Source: Verrucomicrobiota bacterium (GTDB taxonomy: Bacteria; Verrucomicrobiota; Verrucomicrobiia; Limisphaerales; UBA11320). From it: a stretch of DNA of 64,000 nt. Where the stretch lies: positions 62,001 through 126,000 of the forward strand of contig JACQFQ010000070.1 in the NCBI GenBank assembly GCA_016199985.1. Direction: 5' to 3'. The position numbers and the translations under genes were made by a program. Of this stretch, positions 47,289-57,540 are shown piece after piece; position 1 is the first letter of the stretch; each line of letters starts with the position of its first letter. Below the pieces are notes generated by a model, which had not been told where the DNA came from, did not search any database, and saw nothing but the letters and a program-made list of their open reading frames with translations.

Positions 47289-50200
47289 TCATTCCAGCTG
47301 GACACGATAGAAGGCGCCGGCTTTGCCGATCGGCTCGGGATCGGCGAAGCCGTTGATCGGCGGCGTCGACGCGATCTTCCGCGCCACAGCGCGAAAGCTC
47401 CCGCCCACAGCGTCCGCGCGCCAGAGTGAATAGCTGCGGCCCGGCGCGCTCAGCCACCGCACCTTCAGGTCAGGGAGGACGGGAGGCAGCAACGCGAGCC
47501 TGGACGCCGGATCCCGAGGATCCGTCCCCGCCAAGAATTCCGAAACATCCGCGAAACCGTCGCCGTCGCGATCCGCCCCGGGCAGGCCGCTTGAGTTCAT
47601 GTCGCCAAGGTTCGCGAGTTCCCAGGCGTCGGGCAGCCCGTTCCCGTTCACGTCGTTCGTCGCGAGGTTCAGCTTGAGCAATTCATAGCCTGCGCCGACA
47701 TTGTGCTGAGGCAGCACCATGACATCCACGGAGGCGATCGTGTTGCCGGACGGACGGTAGACGCGGACCTGTGCGTTCGAGGCGTCGCACCAAGGCGTGC
47801 CACGAAGGCCGAAGGGCGTGGCGTCGACGAAAGGCTTCGCGTAATCGAAGGTTTGCCAAGGTGTCGTCAGCGGGTCGTTTGTTCGGCTGCCGGAAACCGT
47901 CGCGCGGAAGCGGAAAGAGGTCTGGCCAGCGGAGAGTCCCAGCAGGCCGGCCTTCGCCGCCAAAACCGCGCGTCCCGCGGGCTGAGTCGCAGTGTCCCGA
48001 AAGCTCGGCGGCAAGGCGTTCCAAACTTCGCCAGCCACGGGCGTCGACGCCCCTGCCCCTTTCACCGCGGTCACCCACCCGTCATTGGCGGAGTCGATGT
48101 CATCCAGCCCGAGGCCAGCGAGGCTTCCCGTGTTGCTGTTGGACAGGACGGTGTCCGCGACGCCGTTGTTGTTCGAGTCGATCTCGATGGACAGCTCCTG
48201 ATCGACTCGCTGAGGCGTGATCCATCCGGGGTTCCACGCAATCCCAAAAAAGACTCGAGTGCCGACACCCACGCCGCTCACGGCTCCGTCCGACGCCGCG
48301 CCCACCGCGAGGAACTCTCCGTGCGTCCCGTCCGCCCGGGATCCAAAAAGGAACAGCCCCACCAAAGGCTGGGGGACCACCGCAGCGCCGCGCATCGGCA
48401 CGGCGATGCTGGGATTCAGCCCGGCGGGAAGCCCCGCGGCCGTGGAAACGAGGGAGAGAGCCGACGCCGCGCGAACGACAACATGCCACGGGACATGCAG
48501 GATCTCGGAACCCGTCGGGCCGCCGCGAAGCCAGAGCTGCCCGCTGGCTTCCGGGATTCCGTAACGCGGGCTGCCGCCGGGCACCGTCGGCGGCGACGTC
48601 AGGTCGGCGTCCGCGACGAGTCGCGATGGATCCAGCGACAATCTCACATCCACCACCACGAATCCTCCGGCGGGAACCACCACGTGGTCGACCGCGGGGA
48701 TCAGCTGAGCGCCGGCTTGAACCAAAGTGTTGCTGCTCGTGAGGGCGTAAGTCGCGGAGACGGCGCCGTGGTTGACGACGCGGACCTTCGCGGGAAGAGA
48801 GATCGGCTCGGAGATGACCTGAGGAGGAAAGGACAACGACACGCGACCCGAGTCATCAGCGACTTTGGCGATCACCGCGGTCCGGGCGGCGGCGGCGACA
48901 TTGAGTTCCCCCGCGCCGGCGCGCGACTCGGGATAAGGACTCCCCGAGATGTCGCGCATCGCCACAGTCGCCGTGTTCATCAGGGCGGCCTTGATGTCCT
49001 CGACGGACCATCCCGGATGGGCCTGTCGGACCAGGGCCGCCGCGCCCGCCACATGCGGCGTCGCCATGGAAGTTCCGCTGTACTCAACGCCGAAGGCGCC
49101 GCCGCCCGCCTCGGCGGATTGGATGAACCCGCCAGGGGCCGACAAGTCGGGCTTTAGCGAGCCCGAGCCCAGGGCGGGGCCTCGCGATGATCCGTCGCCC
49201 AAAGTGTTCGCGAGCTCAGGGTGGAGGACCAAGCCGCCCTTCTTGAAGGACACGCTCAAGCCGACGCCCAACTGTGCCCGCAGACGAGCCCCGTCGGGCT
49301 TGGTGATCATGACCCCAGGGATGTTGATATCGCTGGTATCGCCGGTTCCCGACATGCCGATGGGCGGGCCGTCGACGTTGTTGACCATGATCACCGCGAT
49401 CGCGCCGGCGTTCTGCGCCAGGCGGACTTTGTCCGAGAAAAAGCAGGTCCCGCGATCGATGAGCGCGATCTTGACCTTGAGCTTCGCCGCGTTGCGCAGG
49501 GCCGCGCACGCGTCCAGTGGATCCGTGGCGACGACAGAACCTGCGAACCCCGTCACGCTGCTGAGAGCGCGTGTGAAAGCCCCTTCCACCATGCCAATAT
49601 CGCCCGCGACCGCGGCGGGGGAGCTGACGGTGAACGCCTCGAACTGGACGCCGTCGTCGTACGAATTCGCGACCGTCAGCGCGCGAGCCGCGGTGCCCGG
49701 GTTGCTGATCGAGTAGGCCGTGTTGCCGGTGTTCCCCGCGGCGATCGCGACAACGACTCCGAGGCGCGAAAGCCGGTCCACGGCGTCCGCTTCGAGGTCG
49801 GCGGACACATCGTCCCCGAAAGGACTCCCGAGCGAGAGATTCACCACATCGAGATGATCCGACGTGTCGCCATCGCCATTGGGGTCCGCGGCCCAATCGA
49901 GGGCGCTAATAATGATCGATGAGGAGACGGTGCCATCGGCGCCGAACACCTTAAGGGCGTAAAGCTGGGCGTCCGGAGCGACGCCGGGACCGATCCGAAA
50001 ATCAGCTGGCGCGAGGGAGCTCGTGTAAGGGCCGTTGAACGTCAGGCCGGATTTGCTCACCCCGCGGCCAGCCGCGATTCCCGCCACATGCGTTCCATGG
50101 CCATTGACGGCGGGATCTAGCGGATCGTCGTCCGGGAATGGAATGGAGCTGCCCACGATGCCGCTGGAATCGTAGTCGTCTCCGACGAAATCCGTCCCGC

Positions 50201-50759
50201 CGACAACCTTCGCGGTCGGGAAGCTCCCCGGCTCGATGAAAGTGGGATCATTATTGTCGTAATCGACAACGTCGCCCGAGCCGCCGAAGTCGGCGTGGTT
50301 GTAGTCGATTCCGGAATCGATGATTCCTATCCTCATGCCCTTTCCCGTAAACCCGCCGCCAGGCAAGGTCCAGGCGCGGCCGCCTCCAACGAAAGGGACG
50401 CTGGTGCTCGTGGATCGCTTGAAATGCCGCTCGGGCTGGACGGATTTGACGCCAGGCAACCCGCGAAGCGCCGGAAGCTCCGACAAAGGCGCTTCAACAA
50501 AAAGCGCGTTGTGCAAGGTCATGTAGCGCCGCAGCACGCGGCAGCCACGCCCCTCGACATGCGCGGAAAGCGCGGCGTGCTCGGCTTCCAGACGGGCGCG
50601 ATGGTCGACCAGAGCCGCCTTCGACGGTCGTCGACCCGACTCCTGCGTCGCGGCGAGGGGGTCCTGGCGGAGCAGAAGAAAGACGTGGGCGCTCTCTGCG
50701 CCGGACGCGGCGACGACAGCAAAGAGCACGAAGGGAAAGGCGAGGGTGAGTGGCTTCAT
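47289..50759 (-). CDS. Secreted subtilisin-like (S8) serine protease with PA domain insertion
   Basis: A 1156-residue exported protease with a signal peptide (MKPLTLAFPFVLFAVVAASG) starting at the ATG at 50759. An inhibitor-like prodomain (about residues 25-130) precedes the S8 domain: Asp in IGIIDSGIDYNHADFGG, His in GHGTHVAGIAAGRG and Ser in YSGTSMATPHVAGAAAL. A PA domain is inserted before the Ser (VKIALIDRGTCFFSDKVRLAQNAGAIAV). C-terminal parts include Fn3-like repeats, a calcium-type stretch (NGNGLPDAWELANLGD, DRDGDGFADVSEFLAGTDP) and a final module ending AGAFYRVQLE. It is divergent from the LamG gene, with 275 bases between their starts. Confidence 0.94.
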   Translation of the reverse strand: MKPLTLAFPFVLFAVVAASGAESAHVFLLLRQDPLAATQESGRRPSKAALVDHRARLEAEHAALSAHVEGRGCRVLRRYMTLHNALFVEAPLSELPALRGLPGVKSVQPERHFKRSTSTSVPFVGGGRAWTLPGGGFTGKGMRIGIIDSGIDYNHADFGGSGDVVDYDNNDPTFIEPGSFPTAKVVGGTDFVGDDYDSSGIVGSSIPFPDDDPLDPAVNGHGTHVAGIAAGRGVSKSGLTFNGPYTSSLAPADFRIGPGVAPDAQLYALKVFGADGTVSSSIIISALDWAADPNGDGDTSDHLDVVNLSLGSPFGDDVSADLEADAVDRLSRLGVVVAIAAGNTGNTAYSISNPGTAARALTVANSYDDGVQFEAFTVSSPAAVAGDIGMVEGAFTRALSSVTGFAGSVVATDPLDACAALRNAAKLKVKIALIDRGTCFFSDKVRLAQNAGAIAVIMVNNVDGPPIGMSGTGDTSDINIPGVMITKPDGARLRAQLGVGLSVSFKKGGLVLHPELANTLGDGSSRGPALGSGSLKPDLSAPGGFIQSAEAGGGAFGVEYSGTSMATPHVAGAAALVRQAHPGWSVEDIKAALMNTATVAMRDISGSPYPESRAGAGELNVAAAARTAVIAKVADDSGRVSLSFPPQVISEPISLPAKVRVVNHGAVSATYALTSSNTLVQAGAQLIPAVDHVVVPAGGFVVVDVRLSLDPSRLVADADLTSPPTVPGGSPRYGIPEASGQLWLRGGPTGSEILHVPWHVVVRAASALSLVSTAAGLPAGLNPSIAVPMRGAAVVPQPLVGLFLFGSRADGTHGEFLAVGAASDGAVSGVGVGTRVFFGIAWNPGWITPQRVDQELSIEIDSNNNGVADTVLSNSNTGSLAGLGLDDIDSANDGWVTAVKGAGASTPVAGEVWNALPPSFRDTATQPAGRAVLAAKAGLLGLSAGQTSFRFRATVSGSRTNDPLTTPWQTFDYAKPFVDATPFGLRGTPWCDASNAQVRVYRPSGNTIASVDVMVLPQHNVGAGYELLKLNLATNDVNGNGLPDAWELANLGDMNSSGLPGADRDGDGFADVSEFLAGTDPRDPASRLALLPPVLPDLKVRWLSAPGRSYSLWRADAVGGSFRAVARKIASTPPINGFADPEPIGKAGAFYRVQLE

Positions 50760-51034
50760 CAAGGCTGCGACACGATACCGCCAAACCGGATGGATTCAAC
50801 CAGGAAACCTGAGGCGACAGGAAAGCCAGATCTCCGGTTTCCTCCCCCTTTCTCCCACTCCTCTTCGCCCCCGCGCCCCGCACTCCGCAAGCGGCTTTCG
50901 AGAAGTCCGCAAGAAACGCCTGCAATTACGGCCGTTGGCCCTCGGCAGGAACCCGATTGCGCTTCACCGGTCATGTCTTTACCCGATGGGTGTATTGTCT
51001 AGAGTGTGACCGTCGATTCGTTCTAGCCTGTGTT

Positions 51035-53206
51035 ATGGGTTGCCCTGCCCTTCCATTCCTGGTTGCGCTGGCCTTCCTCGCGGACTCGCTATGCCTCAAT
51101 GCGGGTTCCGTGGGAGGCGTCGTGCGCTATGACGGCGGCCAAACAGGGCGCGTCGTAGTGACGCTCACTCAACCCAATCCTGGCCCCAACCGAGCCCTGT
51201 CCCTGGACGGCGCGAGCGACGTCGCGCTGCCCCTCAACCGCATTTCCGATCAGGACGAATTCACGATCCAATTCTGGTTTCGCGGCGCAACACCGCAATC
51301 GGTGGTGCGACAACAGGACGACGCGGGATGGATCATCGCGGGATGGAATCGCCTGCACTCCCTTTCCTTCGACGGGGGACTCGCGGGACTTTCCATGGGG
51401 CGCGACGTCGCCGATGGCGCGTGGCGACACGTCACGCTGACTTGGAAGCGAAACACCGTCGGCGGCTTCGCCAGCTATCTCGACGGCCGTCTGGTCGGGC
51501 GCAGGAACAGCGCCGACCAGCCGATCCCCGCGCTCAACGCTCCCTGGCGCATCGGCTCCCGGGAGGGAACGTCCGAGTTCACGCAAGGACTCGTGGACGA
51601 GGTCGCGCTCTGGGCCCGCGCCCTCGGCGCCGAGGAAGTGGCGTCGAGCTGGAACCTGAGCCTCGCCGGCGCCGAACCGGGGCTGAAGGCGCTTTGGCGC
51701 TTTGATGATGGAACCGCGCGCGACGCCGGGCCGGGCGGTTTTCACGGAACGCTTCATGGCGGAGCGAAGATAGTTCCCGCGGAGGATCTCCCCGCGAAGG
51801 CCTTCTCGCAAACCCTCGTCATGGATCAGCCCGGCCCATTCCTCTTCCCGAGGGCGCCCAACGGAGACCGCTATCGCCTCGTCGCTTTTCTCGACGTCTC
51901 CGGCGACGGCGCGGGCGTTCCAACGAACGCGACAGCTCGCTTCGACAGCGGCGATCTGAGCGTTCAGGGGGATGTTCAGGGATTGAATCTCGTTCTGGCG
52001 GATCCGCCGCGAGTCGCCGAACTTTCGGACGATGTCGCCGCGAGTCCGGGCGAAACAGTGATTCTCGCCGCGACCGTGTTCGGAACCCCCCCGCTAGACC
52101 TGCAATGGTTCAAAAACGGCGCTCCGTTGACCGATGATGGCCGCATCGACGGGGCGACCACGCGCCGGCTCCGGATCCAGCCCTTCGTCGCCGAGGATGA
52201 GGGCTTCTACGCGCTGGCGGTGGCCAACGGCGCGGGCAGCGCGAGCAGCGGAGCGATCCTGCTCGCGCAATCCGTGCCCATCTCCGATCGGATCATTGGC
52301 TACTGGCCTTTCGACGAGATCGTCGGGCTGCAGGCCAACGACCAGACCTCTTATTCGGACCACGGGATCCTGATAAATTTCCCGAGCAACCAATCGCCCT
52401 GGACGCTGGGACAGATCGAAGGCGCCCTCTCGCTCGGCGGACCGGGCACTTCGCAATTCGTTCGGATCCCGGACTACCCGAAGCCTCAATACCAGATGAC
52501 AGCGTCCCTCTGGGCTTGGGCTGATACACTCGCGCCCTGGGGATCTCTCATCAAAAACTGGGGAAGGAGCCTGCCAGGCCAGTTTCACCTCGGCCTCTCG
52601 GACAGCTCAGGATTCCTCAGCCTCTATTTTGCCCTGGAGGACGGGACCGTGCCGGTCCTTCGCGACACAACGGCGCCCTTCTCGATTCACCAATGGGAAC
52701 ATATCGCCTTTGTCATGGATGGAATGACGGCGCGGCTCTATCGCAATGGCGAGGAAGTCGCGTCAGCGGCCTATGCCGGGATTATTAACCCCGTTTACTT
52801 GGGCCCCTTCTCCGTTGGGGCAAAGCTGGATGATCAAGGAGAGGGCCCGGATCCGCTCGCGCCCGGCTTCTGGAATGGACGCGTGGATGATCTGGCTTTG
52901 TGGAGTAGGTCTTTGAGCGGGGCGGAGGTCCTGGCCATCTACCGGGCGGGCCTGAGCGGCAAACCATGGACCACCGCGGTGGTCGAGACTCCCACGCCGC
53001 CCATCGAAATCCGGGTGAAAGCCGGGGGGATCGAGCTGTCCTGGTACGACCTGTCGGGGAATTTCAAGCTCACAGGCGCCGCCGATCTGGTCTCCGCCGC
53101 CTGGACCGAGGCGCCAGGCTCGCCCTCCATTCAAGACGGCACGACGACCCAGATCGTGCCGCTGAACGGTCCCCAGCGCTATTTCCGACTTGTCCGACAG
53201 CCTTGA
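51035..53206 (+). CDS. Secreted LamG/Ig-domain protein
   Basis: A 723-residue exported protein; the ATG at 51035 gives a proper signal peptide (MGCPALPFLVALAFLADSLC), while a longer upstream frame does not. Domains in order: a first LamG lectin-like domain (about residues 40-220, FTIQFWFRG, WRHVTLTWKRN, DEVALWARALG), an Ig-like domain (about 335-420, PLDLQWFKNGAPLTDDGRI, DEGFYALAVANGAG), a second LamG domain (about 425-640, QFVRIPDY, WEHIAFVMDG, VDDLALWSRSLSG) and a C-terminal module ending PQRYFRLVRQP. Such proteins usually bind glycans or surfaces. It is followed after 32 bases by the ceramidase-dehydrogenase fusion, so the two are probably co-expressed. Confidence 0.9.
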   Translation: MGCPALPFLVALAFLADSLCLNAGSVGGVVRYDGGQTGRVVVTLTQPNPGPNRALSLDGASDVALPLNRISDQDEFTIQFWFRGATPQSVVRQQDDAGWIIAGWNRLHSLSFDGGLAGLSMGRDVADGAWRHVTLTWKRNTVGGFASYLDGRLVGRRNSADQPIPALNAPWRIGSREGTSEFTQGLVDEVALWARALGAEEVASSWNLSLAGAEPGLKALWRFDDGTARDAGPGGFHGTLHGGAKIVPAEDLPAKAFSQTLVMDQPGPFLFPRAPNGDRYRLVAFLDVSGDGAGVPTNATARFDSGDLSVQGDVQGLNLVLADPPRVAELSDDVAASPGETVILAATVFGTPPLDLQWFKNGAPLTDDGRIDGATTRRLRIQPFVAEDEGFYALAVANGAGSASSGAILLAQSVPISDRIIGYWPFDEIVGLQANDQTSYSDHGILINFPSNQSPWTLGQIEGALSLGGPGTSQFVRIPDYPKPQYQMTASLWAWADTLAPWGSLIKNWGRSLPGQFHLGLSDSSGFLSLYFALEDGTVPVLRDTTAPFSIHQWEHIAFVMDGMTARLYRNGEEVASAAYAGIINPVYLGPFSVGAKLDDQGEGPDPLAPGFWNGRVDDLALWSRSLSGAEVLAIYRAGLSGKPWTTAVVETPTPPIEIRVKAGGIELSWYDLSGNFKLTGAADLVSAAWTEAPGSPSIQDGTTTQIVPLNGPQRYFRLVRQP

Positions 53207-53238
53207 TCATTGCCGGCGGCTCGGCTTTATTGGCCGCC

Positions 53239-56200
53239 ATGATCTCCTCGTCCTCACGCGTGCCCTCCTGGCTTCCCTGGACCTTGTGCGCCCTGCTCGC
53301 GCCGGCGATGACCTCGAACGGCGAGGTTCTTCGGGTCGGCGTGGCTCAGGTGGACGTGACCCCGTCGTATCCCACGCGGCTTCATGGATACGGTTTCAGG
53401 CGCGCGGAGTCCGAGGGAGTGACGCATCCGATCTGGGTGAAGGCGCTGGCGTTTGGCGACGAGGCTGAAGGCCCGGCGATCCTCATCACATCAGACAACC
53501 TTGGGATTCCGGACGCCATGGTGGGACGTCTCGCGGAGAAGCTCGCGCGCGGCGTGGGCGTGAAGCGAGAGCGATTAACCGTGACCGCCACGCACACCCA
53601 TACCGCGCCCATGCTGAACGGGCTCGCGCCAACCATCTTCGGCGCGCCGGTGCCGCCGGATCACCAAGCCCATCTGGATCGCTATACGAAAGAGTTCGAG
53701 GAGAAGCTGGAGACGGTCGCGCTCGCGGCGGTGAAGGATCTGCGGCCCGCGACGCTCGAGTGGGGCCTGGGCGCCGCGCGATTCGCCGCCAACCGTCGAA
53801 CCCCGGGCGGCCCCGTGGACCATGACATGCCGATGCTTGTGGTCCGAGATCCTGAAGGACGCCCTCGCGCGATCTATGCCAGCTACGCCTGCCACTGCGT
53901 CACGCTCTCCCACAATCAAATCGGCGGCGACTGGGCCGGGTTCGCGCAAATCGCCATCCAACGCGATTTTCCGGGGGCCGTCGCGCTCCTCTCCGTAGGC
54001 TGCGGCGCCGACTCCAATCCCAACTCCATGGGCTCGGGGTCCGACGTCGAACTCTGCGCCCGACAGGGACAGGCCATCGCGGATGAGGTGAAACGACTGA
54101 TGTCAAAACCGCTGTCCGCCCTCACCCACAAGCCGCGAACCCGATATCAGCGCATCGCTCTTCCCTTCGACGCGCCGCGCAACCGCGAGGAATGGGAGAC
54201 GCGCGCGAAGAGAGCCGACGCCGTCGGCCATCAGGCCAGGGTAACGCTGGCGAAGCTGGATCGGGGCGAACGCCTCGAGACGGAGATCAGCTATCCGGTT
54301 CAGTCGTGGATCTTCGGAGATCAGCTCGCGATGGTGTTTCTGTCCGGAGAGGTGGTTGTTGATTACAGCCTGCGATTGAAGAAGGAGCTGGATCGCTCCC
54401 GGATCTGGGTTCTCGGCTACTCCAATGACGACCCGTGCTACATTCCCTCCGAGCGCGTGTTGAAGGAGGGGGGTTACGAAGGCGGCGACGCGATGATCTA
54501 CTACGATCGCCCCCAAAAGTTCGCGCCGGGGCTGGAACAGAAAATCATCGACGCCGCTCGCGCCCAGATTCCTGAAGCCTTCACTCCCGTTCGAGGGACC
54601 GAAGGAACCAGCCCGAAATCCGCGCAGGAATCGCTGCGATCCATCCGCGTTCCGCCAGGATTCTCAGTGGAATTAGTGGCGTCCGAGCCCGAGGTGATCG
54701 ATCCGGTCGCCATCGACTGGGACGCCGCGGGACGCCTCTGGGTTTGCGAGATGCGCGACTATCCGACGGGAATCGATGAGAAGTGGGGCCCGGGCGGACG
54801 CGTCCGGGTTCTCGAGGACAAGGACGGCGACGGGCGCTACGAAACGTCCACTGTGTTCGCGGACGGACTCCCCTTCCCCACCGGCGTCATGGCCTGGGGC
54901 AAAGGCGCGCTCATCTGCGCCGCGCCCGACGTGCTCTACGCCGAGGATCTCGACGGCGACGGAAAAGCGGACCGGATCGAGAAAGCGTTCACCGGATTTT
55001 TCACCGACAACTACCAGGCGAGGGTGAACGGCCTGAGCCTCGGACTCGACCACTGGGTCTACGGGGCGAATGGCTTGCTCGGCGGCGCCATTCAGTCCGC
55101 ATCAGGAGGCGGCCTGGCGGTGGACATCCGCGGGAAGGACTTTCGATTCCGTTTCGACAGAAGCGGATTCGAGACCGTCGCGGGGCTCAGTCAGCAAGGC
55201 CGCGTCAGGGACGACTGGGGCCGGTGGTTCGGCTGCGACAACGGCACTCTGCTGCGCGAGTATCCCTTTCCCGCCAACGCGGCGCGGCGCAACCCTCACG
55301 TCGCGCTGCCCGACGAGTCTCACTATGTTCCGGATTATCCCAACTCCAGCCGCGTGTTCCCCATCAGCCGGCTGCTCGAGCGATTCAATGATCCCGACAA
55401 CGCCAATCGCGCGACATCGGCGTGCGGCGTCGGACTGTACCGCGACACGCTGCTGGGCGAGTCATTCTACGGAAACGCCTTCACCTGCGAGCCCGTCCAC
55501 AACCTGGTTCATCGCGAAGTTTTGGAATCCGACGGGACGCAGTTCACCAGTCGTCGGGCCCCCTCGGAATTGGAGTCCGAGTTCCTGGCGTCGAGCGACA
55601 ACTGGTTTCGTCCGGTGCAGGTCCGCGGCGGCCCCGATGGCGCGCTGTACGTCGTCGACATGTATCGTTTCCTGATCGAACACCCCCGGTGGATCGAGCC
55701 GTCCCGATTGGCGAAGATCGACGTGCGGGCGGGGTCCGATCGCGGCCGCATCTACCGCGTTGTCGCGACAGGAAAGCCCAAACGCCCGATCCGCGATCTC
55801 ACGAGGCTGACGCCGCAGGAGCTGGCGGCGGCGCTGGACAATCCCAGCGGCGCCGAGCGCGATCGTGTTCATCTTGCGCTGCTGACCCGAGCGGATGGCG
55901 CCGCCGCGCTGCCGGAGCTCCGAAGAATCTCGCAATCCGCCTCCCTGCCGCAGGTTCGCGCGCAGGCGCTGTGGCTGGCCCAGCGCGCGACGCCAAAGGA
56001 GTCGTGGGCGTCGCTGCTGCAAACCGCGATTCGCGATCCGCATCCGAGAGTCCGACAAGCGGCGGTGGAATGCGCCGAGGAATGGCTGCGAGTCGACGCG
56101 AAGCCCGAGACCGCGACGCTCGCCGCGCTCGCGAGCCTCTCGCGGGACTCAGACCCGGGAGTTCGCTGGCGACTTGCGATCGCGTTGGGATGGACGGATC

Positions 56201-57492
56201 CGCAGAAAAGTCCCCAGTGGGCGTCCCTCGCCGGCGAACTGGGCGGGCTCGCCCGCAAGGACGCGTGGATCCGCGGAGCGGTTCTCTCCTCGGCCGCGCC
56301 GTGGATCCGCGAGCTGCTGCCCTCGGCGCTCACCGCGGATCTTCTCGACGAAAACGAGCGCGCGTTCGCCGAGGGGGTGTTTTCAACGGCGCTCCACGGC
56401 TCGACCGCCGACCAGGACGCCCTCGTGTCGGAGGCGCTCGCCGTCGACCAACGCATTCGGCCGCTGACCGCCCTCTTCGTCATCAAGCAGACGCTCAGAT
56501 CGCGGTCGGAGCTGCCGCTCAGTCTTGCGGTCTGGGAGGAGCAGCGACCGGCGTTTCATCGCATGGCGACGCGGTTCGCGTCGATGTTGGACCAGGGCAG
56601 GCGCGACGCCGTGGATTCACGGCAGAGCGAGACGGCTCGCGAGATGGCCCTGCTCACGCTCGCCGCCGTGCGGGAGCGCGTGGACCAGGACGCCGAAATC
56701 CTCTGCGACCTTCTGGTCTCCCCTCCCTCCGAGCGATTGGGCCGCGCCGCATGGACCGCGTTGAGATCCTGCAACGATCCCAGAGTCGCGTTGCGGCTTC
56801 TCCAACGCTGGGGCCGCTACACGCCAGGCGCGCGACAACAGGCCACGGCGACGCTTCTGGCGCGGGAGTCGGGGACACAAGCGCTGCTCCAAGCGATGGA
56901 GTCTCATCAAGTGGAGCGGTTCGATCTGTCGCTCGCCGACCGCCATCGATTGGAGAAGCACCCCAATCCGGAGATCCGGGCGCAGGCCGCGAGGCTCCTG
57001 GGAGCGCCGGCCGCCAGCCCGCGTCCCGAGGCGATGGCTCGGTTCGCTCCAGCGGCAAACCTCGTGGGCCAGCCCCAGGAAGGCGCGGCGCTCTTCGCGA
57101 AGAATTGCGCGTCGTGCCACGCTCTGGGGGGACAGGGATTCGCGGTCGGGCCGGACCTCCTCCCGCTCAAGAGCAAGCCGGTCGAATACTTCGTGCTGAA
57201 CATCGTGGATCCGAACGCCGCGATCGAGCCGCGATACATCGCCTATGAGGCGGAGCTCCGCGACGGACGATCGCTCGCCGGCATCGTGCGCTCCGAGTCC
57301 GGCGGGCGGCTGACGCTTGCGCTGAGCGGCGGCCAGACCGAAACCGTGACGACCTCCGACCTGATCAGCCTTCGCGCCTTAAAGGTGTCCATGATGCCCG
57401 AGGGCCTGGAACAGACGCTCACCGTGCAAGGCATGGCTGATCTCATCGCGTTTCTGAAAAGCGGCGGAGAAGCGAAACCTCCGAACCCTTAG
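53239..57492 (+). CDS. Fusion of a neutral-ceramidase-like domain and a PVC-type dehydrogenase with cytochrome c
   Basis: A 1417-residue exported protein starting at the ATG at 53239 (MISSSSRVPSWLPWTLC). Residues of about 30-450 match the neutral/alkaline ceramidase family: VGVAQVDVTPSYPTRLHGYG, VTATHTHTAPMLNG, YACHCVTLSHN (zinc His residues), SVGCGADSNPN (the nucleophile region) and GYSNDDPCYIPSERVLKEGG. Residues of about 470-900 are a complete PVC dehydrogenase propeller (PGFSVELVASEPEVIDPVA, RVLEDKDGDGRYE, GALYVVDMYRFLIEHPRW), then HEAT-like repeats and a cytochrome c domain with CASCH. The second half is paralogous to the protein at 44122-47127. Ceramidase-family domains in this phylum may act on amides or carbohydrates other than ceramide. 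Confidence 0.93.
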   Translation: MISSSSRVPSWLPWTLCALLAPAMTSNGEVLRVGVAQVDVTPSYPTRLHGYGFRRAESEGVTHPIWVKALAFGDEAEGPAILITSDNLGIPDAMVGRLAEKLARGVGVKRERLTVTATHTHTAPMLNGLAPTIFGAPVPPDHQAHLDRYTKEFEEKLETVALAAVKDLRPATLEWGLGAARFAANRRTPGGPVDHDMPMLVVRDPEGRPRAIYASYACHCVTLSHNQIGGDWAGFAQIAIQRDFPGAVALLSVGCGADSNPNSMGSGSDVELCARQGQAIADEVKRLMSKPLSALTHKPRTRYQRIALPFDAPRNREEWETRAKRADAVGHQARVTLAKLDRGERLETEISYPVQSWIFGDQLAMVFLSGEVVVDYSLRLKKELDRSRIWVLGYSNDDPCYIPSERVLKEGGYEGGDAMIYYDRPQKFAPGLEQKIIDAARAQIPEAFTPVRGTEGTSPKSAQESLRSIRVPPGFSVELVASEPEVIDPVAIDWDAAGRLWVCEMRDYPTGIDEKWGPGGRVRVLEDKDGDGRYETSTVFADGLPFPTGVMAWGKGALICAAPDVLYAEDLDGDGKADRIEKAFTGFFTDNYQARVNGLSLGLDHWVYGANGLLGGAIQSASGGGLAVDIRGKDFRFRFDRSGFETVAGLSQQGRVRDDWGRWFGCDNGTLLREYPFPANAARRNPHVALPDESHYVPDYPNSSRVFPISRLLERFNDPDNANRATSACGVGLYRDTLLGESFYGNAFTCEPVHNLVHREVLESDGTQFTSRRAPSELESEFLASSDNWFRPVQVRGGPDGALYVVDMYRFLIEHPRWIEPSRLAKIDVRAGSDRGRIYRVVATGKPKRPIRDLTRLTPQELAAALDNPSGAERDRVHLALLTRADGAAALPELRRISQSASLPQVRAQALWLAQRATPKESWASLLQTAIRDPHPRVRQAAVECAEEWLRVDAKPETATLAALASLSRDSDPGVRWRLAIALGWTDPQKSPQWASLAGELGGLARKDAWIRGAVLSSAAPWIRELLPSALTADLLDENERAFAEGVFSTALHGSTADQDALVSEALAVDQRIRPLTALFVIKQTLRSRSELPLSLAVWEEQRPAFHRMATRFASMLDQGRRDAVDSRQSETAREMALLTLAAVRERVDQDAEILCDLLVSPPSERLGRAAWTALRSCNDPRVALRLLQRWGRYTPGARQQATATLLARESGTQALLQAMESHQVERFDLSLADRHRLEKHPNPEIRAQAARLLGAPAASPRPEAMARFAPAANLVGQPQEGAALFAKNCASCHALGGQGFAVGPDLLPLKSKPVEYFVLNIVDPNAAIEPRYIAYEAELRDGRSLAGIVRSESGGRLTLALSGGQTETVTTSDLISLRALKVSMMPEGLEQTLTVQGMADLIAFLKSGGEAKPPNP

Positions 57493-57513
57493 GGGTTGGC
57501 GTTGGGCGAACAC

Positions 57514-57536
57514 CGCAAGGTTTTGCGTTCCCGCAA
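57514..57536. terminator. Alternative small hairpins between convergent genes
   Basis: In the 48-base gap between the fusion gene and the SDR gene, CGCAA, TTGCG and CGCAA follow each other, so the middle element can pair with either flank (loops GGTT and TTCC). The stems are only 5 base pairs, so this is a weak call. Confidence 0.3.
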
Positions 57537-57540
57537 GCCC

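Noticed and set aside
55422-57248. Open frame of 608 codons on the plus strand inside the ceramidase-dehydrogenase gene
   Set aside because: Same-strand alternate frame of a gene with strong motifs; composition is Arg/Gly/Ala-rich and unlike a protein.
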